A stretch of 64,000 nt of DNA from Salinarimonas sp. (GCF_040111675.1 NZ_CP157794.1:1381001-1445000), one strand, 5' to 3'; shown: positions 12,073 to 21,475, counted from the first letter of the stretch. A program made the numbers and translations. Notes: generated by a model not told the origin, from the sequence alone.

Positions 12073-12222
12073 GCCTGCGCCGCGGCCGTACCGACCGCGG
12101 TGCGGCCGCCGAGGCGGCGCGATCGGCTGCGGCGAGATCGCGCCTGCGCACGACTTGATCGCGACCTGATGAATCTGCAATCCTGACGCCCTAGGTGCCG
12201 TGCGTGCACGCAGGGGGCGGGA

Positions 12223-13620
12223 ATGGCGGATCTCGACAGCGTCATCAAGGAAAGTCACCGGGCGCGGCTGTTTCCCGTGCTCGCGGAGACCTCGAAGGAA
12301 GGGCGCGCCACCTCGATTCTGCTCGCCTGTCTCGCCAGCGTCTCCGAATTCGGCCGCGTGATGCTCGGCAGCCTCGGGCAACGGGTCGGCAGCCGCGCGC
12401 AGATCGCCGCCTACACGGAGGTGAGCTTCCCGATGGGGCGCGGCGAGAAGGCCGCGCGCCCGGACGGGCTGCTCGTGCTGCGCATCGGATCGCGGACCTG
12501 GACGGCGCTCGTCGAGGCCAAGGTCGGCGCGGCCGATCTCGATGCGACGCAGGTCGAGACTTATTGCGAGGTGGCGCGCCGGTACGGCCTCGACGCGGTC
12601 GTGACGCTCTCGAACCAGTTCGCCGCGCTGCCGGCGCATCACCCGGTGGCGCTCTCGACCGCCGCGCGCCGGAAGGTGGCGGTCTACCACTGGTCCTGGA
12701 TGAACGTGCTGACCCAGGCGACGCTGCTGATCGACGGCGAGGGCGTCGCGGACACGGATCAGGCCTTCGTCCTGTCCGAGCTCGTCCGCTTCCTCGCTCA
12801 TCCCAGCACCGGTGTGAAGGGCTTCGACCGCATGCCGCCCGCCTGGCCCGATCTGGTGGCGAAGGCGCAGGCGGGCGCGCCGATCTCCGCCGGCGACGAA
12901 TCGGTGCGCGAGGTCGTCGGCGCCTGGCACCAGGAAGTGCGCGATCTCTCCCTCATCCTCAGCCGCCAGCTCACGACGGAGGTGCACCCGGCCATCCCGC
13001 GCGCGCACCGGGGAGACCCGGAGGCGCGCGTCAAGGCGGACGCCGAGCGGCTCACGGCGGAGCACTGCCTGGGCGCCAGCCTGCTCGTCCCCGACGCGGC
13101 CGCGCCGATCGAGATCCGCGCCGACCTGCGCGGGCGCAGCCTCCTCGTCTCGATGAAGGTGCGCGCGCCGGAGGATCGCAAGAGCAACAAGGCGCGGCTC
13201 GGCTGGCTGCTGCGGCAGATCGAGGCGAGCGAGGCGGACGGCCTCCACGTGCGCCTGCATTACATCGGTCGCGCCCCGTCTCGGCAGGCGAGCCTCGCCG
13301 AGGCGCGCGTGGACGCGGAGGAGATCGCCGGCGGGCGCGATGCGCCGGAGCTCGTCTCCATGGAAATCCTGCTGGTCCGGGATCTCGCGGCGAGGTTCGC
13401 CCAGCGCAACAAGTTCGTCTCGGAGCTCGAGGCGGCGGTGCCGAGCTTCTACGAGCGGGTGGGACAGCATCTCAAGGGCTGGCAGCCGCGCGCGCCGAAG
13501 CTGCGCGAGGAGAGGGCCGAGCCCGAGAGCGTCAGCGTCGCCTCCCTCGCCGAGGCGAGCGAGGGCGGCGAGGAGGAGGGCGGGCCTTCGGACGGGTGGC
13601 TCGTGCCGGTGCAGGAGTGA
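12223..13620 (+). CDS. Unknown protein with PD-(D/E)xK, QxxxY nuclease-like motifs
   Basis: I do not recognise this 465-residue protein as a named family. Near its start it shows a nuclease-like pattern: P80-D81 in ARPDGLLVL, then E98-A99-K100 in WTALVEAKVG, and Q110-V-E-T-Y114. That is the order and spacing of the PD-(D/E)xK fold with a RecB-type QxxxY helix. The middle (residues 150-330) is helical and Arg/Glu-rich; the end is acidic and low-complexity. The ATG has GGGGGCGGGA just upstream. There is no methyltransferase, helicase or toxin-antitoxin partner beside it; cco genes converge from the other side. DNA cleavage or repair is inference. Confidence 0.8.
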   Translation: MADLDSVIKESHRARLFPVLAETSKEGRATSILLACLASVSEFGRVMLGSLGQRVGSRAQIAAYTEVSFPMGRGEKAARPDGLLVLRIGSRTWTALVEAKVGAADLDATQVETYCEVARRYGLDAVVTLSNQFAALPAHHPVALSTAARRKVAVYHWSWMNVLTQATLLIDGEGVADTDQAFVLSELVRFLAHPSTGVKGFDRMPPAWPDLVAKAQAGAPISAGDESVREVVGAWHQEVRDLSLILSRQLTTEVHPAIPRAHRGDPEARVKADAERLTAEHCLGASLLVPDAAAPIEIRADLRGRSLLVSMKVRAPEDRKSNKARLGWLLRQIEASEADGLHVRLHYIGRAPSRQASLAEARVDAEEIAGGRDAPELVSMEILLVRDLAARFAQRNKFVSELEAAVPSFYERVGQHLKGWQPRAPKLREERAEPESVSVASLAEASEGGEEEGGPSDGWLVPVQE

Positions 13621-13943
13621 GTCCCCGGATCCGCCGGAGCCGCCCTCCGGGGCTCGCCTGCCATGTCGCCGCAACGAGCCGCGATCGAGGGCCGGAACCA
13701 TGACGGCGCGTGAGAGGACAACGGCATGGGGCAGCCTCGGCCGGCCCGCGGACTTCCGAGGCCGCCGAGGGCCGGCGACGGGAGGGGAGATGCTCGTCGA
13801 GGACACGGCTGCCGCGATCGTGCGCGTGCCGGCGTCGCGGTCCGGCTCGTCCGGTAGCGCCGGCCGGCGCGGCTGCGCGAACGAAAACGGCGGGCCCTGC
13901 AGGACCCGCCGTCTCCCGTCTCATCCCGCCTTTCGGGCGCGGC
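13621..13943. other. Convergent intergenic region
   Basis: About 320 bp between the convergent nuclease-like gene and ccoP. It contains the ccoNOQP terminator listed separately. No gene or repeat is otherwise apparent. Confidence 0.5.
13884..13912 (-). terminator. Rho-independent terminator of ccoNOQP
   Basis: On the minus strand an 8-bp perfect stem, ACGGCGGG/CCCGCCGT (13887-13894 with 13905-13912), is followed by TTTTCGTT. It lies about 30 nt past the ccoP stop codon. The loop contains the palindrome CCTGCAGG, which could lengthen the stem with a mismatch. Confidence 0.8.
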
Positions 13944-14819
13944 TCACTCGCCGCCGCCGAGCGTGTGGACGTAGACCGCCAGCGCCTTCACGGTCGCCTC
14001 GTCGAGGCGCTCGCCGAAATGAGGCATCATGCCGCCGCGGCCGTTGACCAGGCCCTCGAGGACGACCTCGCGGTCCGAGCCGTAGAGCCAGATGCCGTCC
14101 GTCAGGTTCGGCGCGCCCATCTCCCGGATGCCCTCGCCGGTCTCGCCGTGGCAGGCGGCGCAGTTCATCGCGTAGAGCTCGGCGCCCTGCGCCGGGTCGA
14201 AGCCCGCCGGGGTCTCGAGGCCGGAGAGCGAGCGCACGTAGTCGGTGAGCACGAGCGCCTCCTCGCGGCCGAACCAGCCGTCGCGGACGAAGGCGGGCAT
14301 GTCGCCGATGCGGGTGTCCATCGGCGTCGAGCGGATGCCGTAGGTGATCGTGTGCTGGATCGCCTCCATCGAGCCGCCCCACAGCCAATCGTCGTCGACG
14401 AGGTTTGGAAAGCCCGTCGCCCCGCCGCCGCCGGCGCCGTGGCAGGCCGAGCAATTGTCGCCGAACGCCGCGCGGCCGTAGGCCTGGGCGAAGGCGAGGA
14501 GCTGCGGGTCCTCCTCGATCGAGGCGAGCTCGATGTCGCGCAGCGCGGCGATGTCGCCGCCGCGGGAGGCGTCGAGCCGCTCGAGATCGTTCACGACGGC
14601 GGAGCGCGAGTTCCAGCCGAGGATGCCGCCCGTCGCCGTGTTGACGAGGGGGATCGCCGGATAGAGCAGCACGTAGATCACCGAGAAGGCGATCGTGACG
14701 TAGAACAGCCACAGCCACCAGCGCGGGAGCGGGTTGTTGAGCTCCCGGATGCCGTCCCATTCGTGCCCGGTCGTCGAGACACCGGTCACCTTGTCGATGT
14801 CCTGCTTGTTCTGGGCCAT
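13944..14819 (-). CDS. ccoP: cbb3-type cytochrome c oxidase subunit III
   Basis: The 291-residue dihaem subunit has the CcoP N-terminus (TGHEWDGIRELNNPLPRWW) and a transmembrane helix at about residues 33-55. Two periplasmic cytochrome c domains follow, with CSACH at 123-127 and CAACH at 220-224. Axial Met candidates lie in GDMPAF and GGMMPHF. CcoP passes electrons from soluble cytochrome c toward CcoO and CcoN at the inner membrane. The gene starts 4 nt after the ccoQ stop and is the last of ccoNOQP. Confidence 0.96.
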   Translation of the reverse strand: MAQNKQDIDKVTGVSTTGHEWDGIRELNNPLPRWWLWLFYVTIAFSVIYVLLYPAIPLVNTATGGILGWNSRSAVVNDLERLDASRGGDIAALRDIELASIEEDPQLLAFAQAYGRAAFGDNCSACHGAGGGGATGFPNLVDDDWLWGGSMEAIQHTITYGIRSTPMDTRIGDMPAFVRDGWFGREEALVLTDYVRSLSGLETPAGFDPAQGAELYAMNCAACHGETGEGIREMGAPNLTDGIWLYGSDREVVLEGLVNGRGGMMPHFGERLDEATVKALAVYVHTLGGGE

Positions 14820-14823
14820 GGCC

Positions 14824-14970
14824 TCAATCCTCTTCGATGGGCGTCCGCGCGGCCTTGTCGAAGGTCGAGCGGTTGGACGGCAGGAGCGCGTAGACGAGCA
14901 CGAGCAGGAACCCGAACACGAAGATCAGGAGCCCGCCCGTCTGGGCGAAGGAGGCGAGTGTCTCGTACAT
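14824..14970 (-). CDS. ccoQ: cbb3-type cytochrome c oxidase subunit IV
   Basis: A 48-residue protein encoded between ccoO and ccoP: MYETLASFAQTGG, one hydrophobic helix at about residues 13-30, then LPSNRSTFDKAARTPIEED. The size, single helix and PxNR...FD..A pattern match CcoQ, which stabilises the oxidase complex. GGAGAG lies 5 nt before the ATG, and the stop is 4 nt before ccoP. Confidence 0.92.
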   Translation of the reverse strand: MYETLASFAQTGGLLIFVFGFLLVLVYALLPSNRSTFDKAARTPIEED

Positions 14971-14985
14971 GATGCTCTCCCCTCC

Positions 14986-15723
14986 TCAGCGCACGTTCGC
15001 CTGGCCGTCGTAGGTCGAGAAGTCGACCAGCGTGCCCAGCGTCTGCAGGTAGGCGACGAGGGCGTCGCCCTCGGTGACGACCCCGTCGGTGCGGCCCGAG
15101 AAGGACCGGGCCTGGGCCTTGGGGTAGCGCGCGAGCAGATCCGCCTGGCCCGGGTCGTCCGTGGTCGCCTGGGCGACGACGTCGGAGCGGGCGTTGAGGA
15201 TCATCTCCTCCGTGTAGGGCACGCCCATCGCGGCCTGCACCTTCAGGTCCTGCTCGATCGTCGCGAAGGAGAGCGGCGTCTCGAACAGGAAGGGGTAGCC
15301 CGGCATGATCGAGGACGGCACCAGGGAGCGCGGATCGACGAGATGCGCCACGTGCCAGGCGTCGGAATACTTGCCGCCGACGCGCGCGAGGTCGGGCCCC
15401 GTGCGCTTCGAGCCCCACTGGAAGGGCTTGTCGTACATGGATTCCGCCGCCAGCGAGTAGTGACCGTAGCGCTCCACCTCGTCGCGCAGCGGCCGCACCA
15501 TCTGGCTGTGGCAATTGTAGCAGCCCTCGCGGACGTAGATGTTGCGCCCCGCCAGCTCGAGGGGGCTGTAGGGCCGCATGCCCTCCACCTTCTCGATCGT
15601 GTTCTGCAGGTAGAAGAGCGGGGCGATCTCGACGAGGCCTCCGATGGAGACCACGCCGACGATGCCGGCCACGAGGACGACCGAGTTCTTCTCGAAGATC
15701 GCGTGCTTGTTCCAGAGAGACAT
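14986..15723 (-). CDS. ccoO: cbb3-type cytochrome c oxidase subunit II
   Basis: The 245-residue monohaem subunit has an N-terminal membrane anchor at about residues 13-35. The haem c site CYNCH lies at 68-72 in the family context [16 protein letters not shown]. Other landmarks are [16 protein letters not shown] and SIMPGYPFL (axial Met). It lies 15 nt after ccoN and 15 nt before ccoQ in the cco operon. Confidence 0.96.
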   Translation of the reverse strand: MSLWNKHAIFEKNSVVLVAGIVGVVSIGGLVEIAPLFYLQNTIEKVEGMRPYSPLELAGRNIYVREGCYNCHSQMVRPLRDEVERYGHYSLAAESMYDKPFQWGSKRTGPDLARVGGKYSDAWHVAHLVDPRSLVPSSIMPGYPFLFETPLSFATIEQDLKVQAAMGVPYTEEMILNARSDVVAQATTDDPGQADLLARYPKAQARSFSGRTDGVVTEGDALVAYLQTLGTLVDFSTYDGQANVR

Positions 15724-15738
15724 GGTTCGCCCCCCCCC

Positions 15739-17409
15739 TTACTCGGCCGCGACCAGCGGCGACTTCGGCTCGGCCTCTGCGACCGGCTTCACCGCGCGAA
15801 CGGTCATGACCAGGTTGTAGACCATGATCAGGGCGCCGGCGAGGAACAGAAGCCCTCCGAGGCCGCGGATCACGTAGTAGGGATGCATCGCCTCGGTGGT
15901 CTCGATGAACGAGTACTCGAGGAAGCCCAGCGCGGTGTAGGCGCGCCACATGAGGCCCTGCATGATGCCGGCGACCCACATGGACGAGATGTACAGCACG
16001 ATGCCGAGCGTCGAGATCCAGAAGTGCCAGTTGACCAGCTTGAGCGAGTAGAGCCGCTCGCGGTTCCACAGCCAGGGCACCAGGCAGTAGATCGCGCCGA
16101 AGGAGATGTAGGCGACCCAGCCGAGCGCGCCCGAATGCACGTGGCCGACGGTCCAGTCGGTGTAGTGCGAGAGCGAGTTCACGACCTTGATCGACATCAT
16201 CGGGCCCTCGAAGGTCGACATGCCGTAGAAGGCGATGGACACGACCATGAGACGCAGGACCGGATCGGTACGCAGCTTGTCCCAGGCGCCCGAGAGCGTC
16301 ATCAGGCCGTTGATCATGCCGCCCCAGGAGGGCATCCACAGCATGATCGAGAAGACCATGCCCAGCGTCTGCGTCCAGTCCGGCAGCGCCGTGTAGTGCA
16401 GGTGGTGCGGGCCGGCCCAGATGTAGAGGAAGATCAGCGCCCAGAAGTGGATGATCGACAGCCGGTAGGAATAGACCGGCCGCTCGGCCCGCTTGGGCAC
16501 GAAGTAGTACATGATCGCCAGGAAGCCGGCGGTGAGGAAGAAGCCGACCGCGTTGTGGCCGTACCACCATTGCACCATCGCGTCCTGCACGCCCGACCAG
16601 ACCTGGTAGGACTTGGCCGAGAACAGCGACACCGGCAGCACGGCGTTGTTGCCCAGATGCAGGATGGCGATCGTGACGATGAAGGCGAGATAGAACCAGT
16701 TCGCCACGTAGATGTGCGGCTCCTTGCGCTTCTTGAGCGTCAGCAGGAACAGCAGCAGGTAGGCGACCCAGACGACCGTCAGGAACAGGTCGGCGTACCA
16801 CTCGGGCTCGGCGTATTCCTTCGACTGGGTGATGCCGAGGAGGTAGCCCGTGCCGGCGATCAGGATGAAGAAGTTGTAGCCGATCACCACGAACCAGGGG
16901 GTGATGTCGCCGGCGAGCCGCGCCCGGCTCGTGCGCTGCACCACGTAGAGCGAGGTCGCGAGCAGCACGTTGCCGCCGAAGGCGAAGATCACCGCGGAGG
17001 TGTGCAGCGGGCGCATCCGGCCGAAGTTCACCCACGCCAGATCGAAGTTCAGCGCGGGGAAGGCGAGCTGGAACGCGATCAGCACGCCGACCGTGAAGCC
17101 GGCGATGCCCCAGACCATGGCGGCGACGGTGGCGAACTTGACGGGGCCCATGTTGTAGTTGGGCTTGCCGGCGATCTCCTGCGGCGGCAGCGACGCGGGG
17201 CGATCGTTGTAGCGGTTCATGATCGCGAACACCGCCGCGACGGACCCCGCCGCGAACAGGTAGGCGTGGAAGGCGTAGGCCGCTTCGTAGGCTTTGGCGG
17301 CGACGACGATGGACAGAAGCGCGAGCGCCGCGAACGCGAGCGCGCTTCCCCCTTCGCCGAGCGTCATCCTCTTGCCGGGAGCGACCGGAGATGCGCCGAT
17401 TGAGGCCAT
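15739..17409 (-). CDS. ccoN: cbb3-type cytochrome c oxidase subunit I
   Basis: The 556-residue catalytic subunit of the high-affinity oxygen reductase has about 12-14 transmembrane helices. Haem and CuB ligand motifs are present: [23 protein letters not shown] (CuB His and cross-linked Tyr region), [13 protein letters not shown], and [10 protein letters not shown] near the end. Expression of such oxidases is typical of low-oxygen respiration. It is the first gene of ccoNOQP, and an FNR/FixK box lies about 100 bp upstream of the ATG. The ccoGHIS maturation genes are not in the window. Confidence 0.96.
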   Translation of the reverse strand: MASIGASPVAPGKRMTLGEGGSALAFAALALLSIVVAAKAYEAAYAFHAYLFAAGSVAAVFAIMNRYNDRPASLPPQEIAGKPNYNMGPVKFATVAAMVWGIAGFTVGVLIAFQLAFPALNFDLAWVNFGRMRPLHTSAVIFAFGGNVLLATSLYVVQRTSRARLAGDITPWFVVIGYNFFILIAGTGYLLGITQSKEYAEPEWYADLFLTVVWVAYLLLFLLTLKKRKEPHIYVANWFYLAFIVTIAILHLGNNAVLPVSLFSAKSYQVWSGVQDAMVQWWYGHNAVGFFLTAGFLAIMYYFVPKRAERPVYSYRLSIIHFWALIFLYIWAGPHHLHYTALPDWTQTLGMVFSIMLWMPSWGGMINGLMTLSGAWDKLRTDPVLRLMVVSIAFYGMSTFEGPMMSIKVVNSLSHYTDWTVGHVHSGALGWVAYISFGAIYCLVPWLWNRERLYSLKLVNWHFWISTLGIVLYISSMWVAGIMQGLMWRAYTALGFLEYSFIETTEAMHPYYVIRGLGGLLFLAGALIMVYNLVMTVRAVKPVAEAEPKSPLVAAE

Positions 17410-17507
17410 GGAAATCCCCTGGGTGATGCTGCCGTGACAGACGGGCGCCCGAACGTCGCCGTCCGGGCCTTGGCGCGCACCATCGCGGAAGGGCAGGGTG
17501 TTTCACC

Positions 17508-17521
17508 TTGATCTCGGTCAA
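17508..17521. promoter_or_regulatory. FNR/FixK-type anaerobox upstream of ccoN
   Basis: The 14-mer TTGATCTCGGTCAA is close to the consensus TTGAT-N4-ATCAA for FNR/FixK/Anr regulators, with one imperfect position in the right half. It is 98 bp upstream of ccoN and 52 bp upstream of the divergent binding-protein gene. It most likely drives ccoNOQP under low oxygen; an effect on the divergent gene is possible. Confidence 0.75.
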
Positions 17522-17573
17522 ACCAGAGCCATTCTGGGCTGGAAAGAACGCCGCACCAGGGGAACCAATCTTC

Positions 17574-18839
17574 GTGAAACTCCCGATCTCGACGACCCTC
17601 GCCGCACTCCTCCTCCTCGCGGGACCGCTCGCGCCCGGTCTCGTCGCCCCGGCCGCGGCGCAGGTCCGCGTCGCGGTGGCGGGCCCGCAATCCGGGCCGC
17701 TCGCCGTCTTCGGCGCGATGATGGGGGAGGGCGCCCGCCGCGCCGCTGAGGCGATCAACGCCCGCGGCGGGATCCGCGGCGAGCCCGTGGAGATCCTGGT
17801 GCGCGACGACGTCGGCGACCCGGCCCGCGCCCGCACCGTCGCGGGCGCGCTCGCGGCGGAGGAGGTCGCGGCGGTGATCGGGCATTTCACCGCCGGCCCC
17901 TCGCTCGAGGCCGCGCCGCTCTACGCCGAGGCGGGAATCGTGATGATCACGCCCGCCGTCTCCGAGCCGCGGCTCACGGAGGAGCCCGCCTGGAACGTGC
18001 TGCGCCTCGCCGCCGACGATTCGCGCCAGGGCGTCGTCGCCGCCCGCCACATCGCCGCGCGCGACCCGAATGCCCGCGTCGCCATCGTCCACGACAAGTC
18101 CGGCTTCGGGAAGGGCGTCGCCGACGACGTGCGCGCCACGCTGGACGAGGCCGGGATCGTCGACGTGTTCTACGGCGGCCTCGACACGGGCGAGCCGAAC
18201 TATCGCGGGCTCGCCGCCCGCATCGCGGCGGCGGAGCCGGACACCGTCTATTTCGGCGGGCTGGCGGCGGAGGCGGTGGTCCTGCTGCGGGACCTGCGCG
18301 CCGCGGGCTCCGACGCGACGCTGGTCGCGACCGACGCCATCGTCTCGCCGGGCTTCGCGGCGCTTCCATCCGAGATCGCCGGCGGCACGCTGATGACGGC
18401 CGTCGCGGCCAGCGCCGACATCCCGGCCGCCACCACCATCGCCGGCGCCATTCTCGCCGAGGCCGAGGCCGCGACCGCGGGGGAGGGGGCGGAGGGAGCA
18501 GACGGCGCAGACGGCGCAGGAGAAGGGGAGCCGGTCGCCCTCGCGGAGGCGCCGGCGAGCATCGTGCCGGTGCTCGCGCCCGAGGGCGTGATCGAGACGC
18601 TCCACCCCGTCGCGCTCAACGCCTACGCCGCGCTCGAGGCCTACGCCGCGGCGGCGAACGACGTCGGCCTCGACGGCCGCGCGGTCGCGGCGCGCCTGCG
18701 CGAGGCGCCGGTCGACACGGTGCTGGGACCGATCGTCTTCGACGAGGCCGGCGACGTCACGACCCCGCGGCTCGCGGTGCACGAATGGCGGGCGGGGCCG
18801 CTGGGCGGGCTGGATTATCTGGGGAACGTGGTGGAGTGA
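17574..18839 (+). CDS. Periplasmic binding protein, branched-chain amino acid type (LivK-like)
   Basis: The 421-residue protein starts at GTG (VKLPISTTLAALLLLAG), with GGGGAA upstream and a signal peptide cut near AAAQ (about residue 30). A type I periplasmic fold follows: VAVAGPQSGPLAVFGAMMGEGAR, AINARGGIRGEPVEILVRDD, and a ligand-hinge region around SEPRLTEEP. Normally such proteins work with LivHMGF permeases, but none is adjacent. About residues 300-335 hold a low-complexity Gly/Ala/Glu/Asp insert (GEGAEGADGADGAGEGEP), unusual for a folded binding domain. Ligand unknown; it may serve a distant transporter or a sensor. Confidence 0.87.
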   Translation: MKLPISTTLAALLLLAGPLAPGLVAPAAAQVRVAVAGPQSGPLAVFGAMMGEGARRAAEAINARGGIRGEPVEILVRDDVGDPARARTVAGALAAEEVAAVIGHFTAGPSLEAAPLYAEAGIVMITPAVSEPRLTEEPAWNVLRLAADDSRQGVVAARHIAARDPNARVAIVHDKSGFGKGVADDVRATLDEAGIVDVFYGGLDTGEPNYRGLAARIAAAEPDTVYFGGLAAEAVVLLRDLRAAGSDATLVATDAIVSPGFAALPSEIAGGTLMTAVAASADIPAATTIAGAILAEAEAATAGEGAEGADGADGAGEGEPVALAEAPASIVPVLAPEGVIETLHPVALNAYAALEAYAAAANDVGLDGRAVAARLREAPVDTVLGPIVFDEAGDVTTPRLAVHEWRAGPLGGLDYLGNVVE

Positions 18840-18890
18840 GGGGAGGCTGTTGTCGGACAGCCGCGACCGGAAGCGGAGAGCGCCGACGGG

Positions 18891-19066
18891 CTCCCCTCTC
18901 CCTCGTGGAAAGGGGTTGGGGGTGAGGGGCGAGCAGACCTATCGGGACCTCGATGCAAAGTCTTCGGCCGGCTCGAGCTCATTCGGCGTCGGGCGGCGCG
19001 TCCTCACCGCCGAGACCGTTCTGTGCGCCCCTCACCCCCGGCCCCTCTCCACGGGGGAGAGGGGAG
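18891..19066. repeat. Large imperfect inverted repeat between convergent genes
   Basis: An arm of about 41 bp at 18891-18931 (CTCCCCTCTCC...GGGGGTGAGGGGCG) is matched in inverted orientation at 19026-19066 (GCGCCCCTCACCCCC...AGAGGGGAG). The arms are separated by about 95 bp. Each arm alone also folds (CCCCTCTCC with GGAAAGGGG). It resembles REP-like palindromic elements widespread in proteobacteria, here between the ends of convergent genes, where it may also end transcription. Confidence 0.75.
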
Positions 19067-19074
19067 ATCCCCCC

Positions 19075-19497
19075 TCAGCACCGCGCCCACGACACCCGGT
19101 TCGGCCCGACCACCGTGTCGCGCGTGGTCTCGCCGGTGCGGCGGAGCGTGAGCTCGGTGGAGATGCGATCGCCGGTCTCGGCGTCGTGCTCGAAATAGAC
19201 GAGCTCGCCCATGGAGCGGAAGACGCGCGCCTCGAGCAGGCGCTCGCCGCCGGCGCGGGGGCCGGATTGGCGCACCAGGATGCGCTCGGGCTCGAAGCGG
19301 ATCTCCTCGCGCAGGCTCGCCGGGTCGGCGGCGAGGCACCAGTCGCCCTCGAGGAAGGCGATCTCCTCGCGCTCGACGGCGCAATGGCGCAGCGCCGAAT
19401 CGCATTCGCCGGCATGCTGCTGGAGCTGGAACCCGAGATAGGTCCCGAAGCCGCCGAGAAGGACGAGGATTCCGAGAGCGATGGCGAGCTTGCGCAT
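19075..19497 (-). CDS. Small exported or membrane-anchored protein, unknown
   Basis: The 140-residue protein has an N-terminal hydrophobic segment (residues 3-22, KLAIALGILVLLGGFGTYLG). A predicted extracytoplasmic part follows with four cysteines (ECDSALRHC, GDWCLA, WARC at the end), which could form two disulfides. No family is recognised. It starts 4 nt after the stop of the acyl-CoA carboxylase gene, so the two are probably co-transcribed, though a functional link is not evident. Confidence 0.7.
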   Translation of the reverse strand: MRKLAIALGILVLLGGFGTYLGFQLQQHAGECDSALRHCAVEREEIAFLEGDWCLAADPASLREEIRFEPERILVRQSGPRAGGERLLEARVFRSMGELVYFEHDAETGDRISTELTLRRTGETTRDTVVGPNRVSWARC

Positions 19498-19501
19498 GGG
19501 A

Positions 19502-21475
19502 TCAACCCTCCTCGGCCGGCTCGATGACGAGGATGCGCGCGCCCTCGGCGACCTGGTCGCCCGGCGCGGCGGCGATCTCGGAGACCGTGCCGGCGACCGG
19601 CGCCGTGAGCGGGTGCTCCATCTTCATCGCCTCGACCACGGCGAGGCGCTGGCCCTTCTCGACCGCATCGCCGGCCGCGACGAAGAGCGCGACGACCTTG
19701 CCGTGCATCGGCGCCTTGACGAGACCGCCGGCGTCGAGATGCTCGAGATCGACGCCCGAGGGGTCGAACAGGGCGATGCGGGTCTGGCGGCCCTCGTGGA
19801 GGACGAGCATCTCCTCGTCCGCCTCGATCAATGCGGCGTCGATGGCGCCCGTCGGCAGCGTCTCGCCGGGGATCTCCACGGCGGGGCCTTCCGCGTCCAG
19901 GGTGAGGAGGACGTCGAGCCGCTCCCCGTCGACGACGAGGGGCAGCGACGTGCGGCGCAGGCCGAGGAGCTGGAAGCCGTCCTCGGCGAACCACGGGCCT
20001 GCGGGGTCGGCGACGGCGGAGAGGGCCGCGTCGCGGTTGCGCACGATGTCGCGCTCGACGAGGGCGAGCGCGCCGGCGGCGGTCGCGGCGGCGTCGCGGC
20101 CCTGCGGGATCGCGCCGAGCGCCTCGAGGTTGGCGTCGATGAAGCCCGTGTCGAACGTCTCGGCCCGGAAGGCGGAGGCGTCGACGAGGCGCCTGAGGAA
20201 GGCGGCGTTGGTGCGCGGGCCCGCGACCACGGTCTCGCCCAGCGCCTGCGAGAGCGCGTCGAGCGCCTCGGCGCGGGTCTCGCCGCGGGCGATGATCTTG
20301 GCGATCATCGGATCGTAGAACGGCGTCACCTCGTCGCCCGCCTCGACGCCCGCGTCGATGCGCACGTCCGCGCCTTGCGGCAGCGCGAGCGCGAAGAGCC
20401 GGCCCGTGGAGGGCAGGAAGCCGCGCTCGGGATCCTCGGCGTAGAGCCGCGCCTCGACGGCGTGACCCACGAGCGGCACCTCCTCCTGGGAGAAGGGGAG
20501 GGGCTCGCCCGCGGCGACGCGGAACTGCAGCTCGACGAGGTCGAGCCCGGTGATCGCCTCGGTGACCGGGTGCTCCACCTGGAGACGGGTGTTCATCTCC
20601 ATGAAGTAGAAGCGGTCGGCGCGCAGGCCCTCGCGCCCGTCGGCGATGAACTCGACCGTGCCGGCGCCGACGTATCCCACGGCGCGGGCGGCCTCGACGG
20701 CGGCCTGGCCCATCGCGGCGCGCACCTCGGGCGTCATGCCGGGGGCGGGCGCCTCCTCGATCACCTTCTGGTGGCGACGCTGGAGAGAGCAGTCGCGCTC
20801 GTTCAGGTGGACCACGTTGCCGTGCGCGTCGGCGAAGACCTGGATCTCGACGTGGCGGGGCGCGAGCACGTATTTCTCGACGAGCACCCGCGGATCGCCG
20901 AAGGCGCCTTGCGCCTCGCGCTGGGCGGAGGCCAGCGCCGCGTCGAAATCGGCGGCCTTGTCGACACGGCGCATGCCCTTGCCGCCGCCGCCGGCGACGG
21001 CCTTGATCAGCACGGGATAGCCGATCTCGTAGGCCTTCTGGCGCAGGAAGTCGGGCTCTTGGCGATTGCCGTGATAGCCCGGCACGACGGGCACGCCCGC
21101 CTTCTGCGCCAGCGCCTTGGCGGCGTCCTTGAGGCCCATGGCCTCGATGGCGGCGGCCGGCGGGCCGACGAAGACGATCCCCGCATCCGCGCAGGCGCGG
21201 GCGAAGGCGGCGCGCTCGGAGAGGAAGCCGTAGCCCGGATGGATGCAGGCCGCGCCGGTGCGTTTCGCGACCTCGAGGATCGCCTCCATGCGCAGGTAGC
21301 TCTCCGCGGCCGGGGCCGGGCCGATCCGATGCGCCTCGTCTGCCATGCGCACGAACAGCGCGTCCGCGTCGACGTCCGAATGGACCGCGATCGTGCGCAT
21401 GCCGAGCCGGCGGGCCGTCCGGATGACGCGCACGGCGATCTCGCCGCGATTTGCGATGAGCACGGATGAGAGCAC
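19502..21475 (-). CDS. Biotin-dependent acyl-CoA carboxylase alpha subunit (probably methylcrotonyl-CoA)
   Basis: The 657-residue protein joins biotin carboxylase to a biotin carrier domain. The N-terminus is SVLIANRGEIAVRVIRTAR; the ATP-grasp loop is KAVAGGGGKGMR; the active-site stretch is FMEMNTRLQVEHPVTE. At the C-terminus the biotinylation site reads EAMKMEHPL, with the second Lys as biotin acceptor. Length and linker fit 3-methylcrotonyl-CoA carboxylase alpha of leucine breakdown, but propionyl- or geranyl-CoA carboxylase cannot be excluded. The carboxyltransferase (beta) subunit gene is not in the neighbourhood. Upstream is a tandem repeat array that separates it from pepN. Confidence 0.9.
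   Translation of the reverse strand: MLSSVLIANRGEIAVRVIRTARRLGMRTIAVHSDVDADALFVRMADEAHRIGPAPAAESYLRMEAILEVAKRTGAACIHPGYGFLSERAAFARACADAGIVFVGPPAAAIEAMGLKDAAKALAQKAGVPVVPGYHGNRQEPDFLRQKAYEIGYPVLIKAVAGGGGKGMRRVDKAADFDAALASAQREAQGAFGDPRVLVEKYVLAPRHVEIQVFADAHGNVVHLNERDCSLQRRHQKVIEEAPAPGMTPEVRAAMGQAAVEAARAVGYVGAGTVEFIADGREGLRADRFYFMEMNTRLQVEHPVTEAITGLDLVELQFRVAAGEPLPFSQEEVPLVGHAVEARLYAEDPERGFLPSTGRLFALALPQGADVRIDAGVEAGDEVTPFYDPMIAKIIARGETRAEALDALSQALGETVVAGPRTNAAFLRRLVDASAFRAETFDTGFIDANLEALGAIPQGRDAAATAAGALALVERDIVRNRDAALSAVADPAGPWFAEDGFQLLGLRRTSLPLVVDGERLDVLLTLDAEGPAVEIPGETLPTGAIDAALIEADEEMLVLHEGRQTRIALFDPSGVDLEHLDAGGLVKAPMHGKVVALFVAAGDAVEKGQRLAVVEAMKMEHPLTAPVAGTVSEIAAAPGDQVAEGARILVIEPAEEG

Noticed and set aside
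12223..13620. Restriction-modification system
   Set aside because: No methyltransferase, specificity subunit or translocase gene lies nearby.
14734..17403. 889-codon plus-strand open frame across ccoNOQ
   Set aside because: Shadow of the cco operon; the product has no recognisable features.
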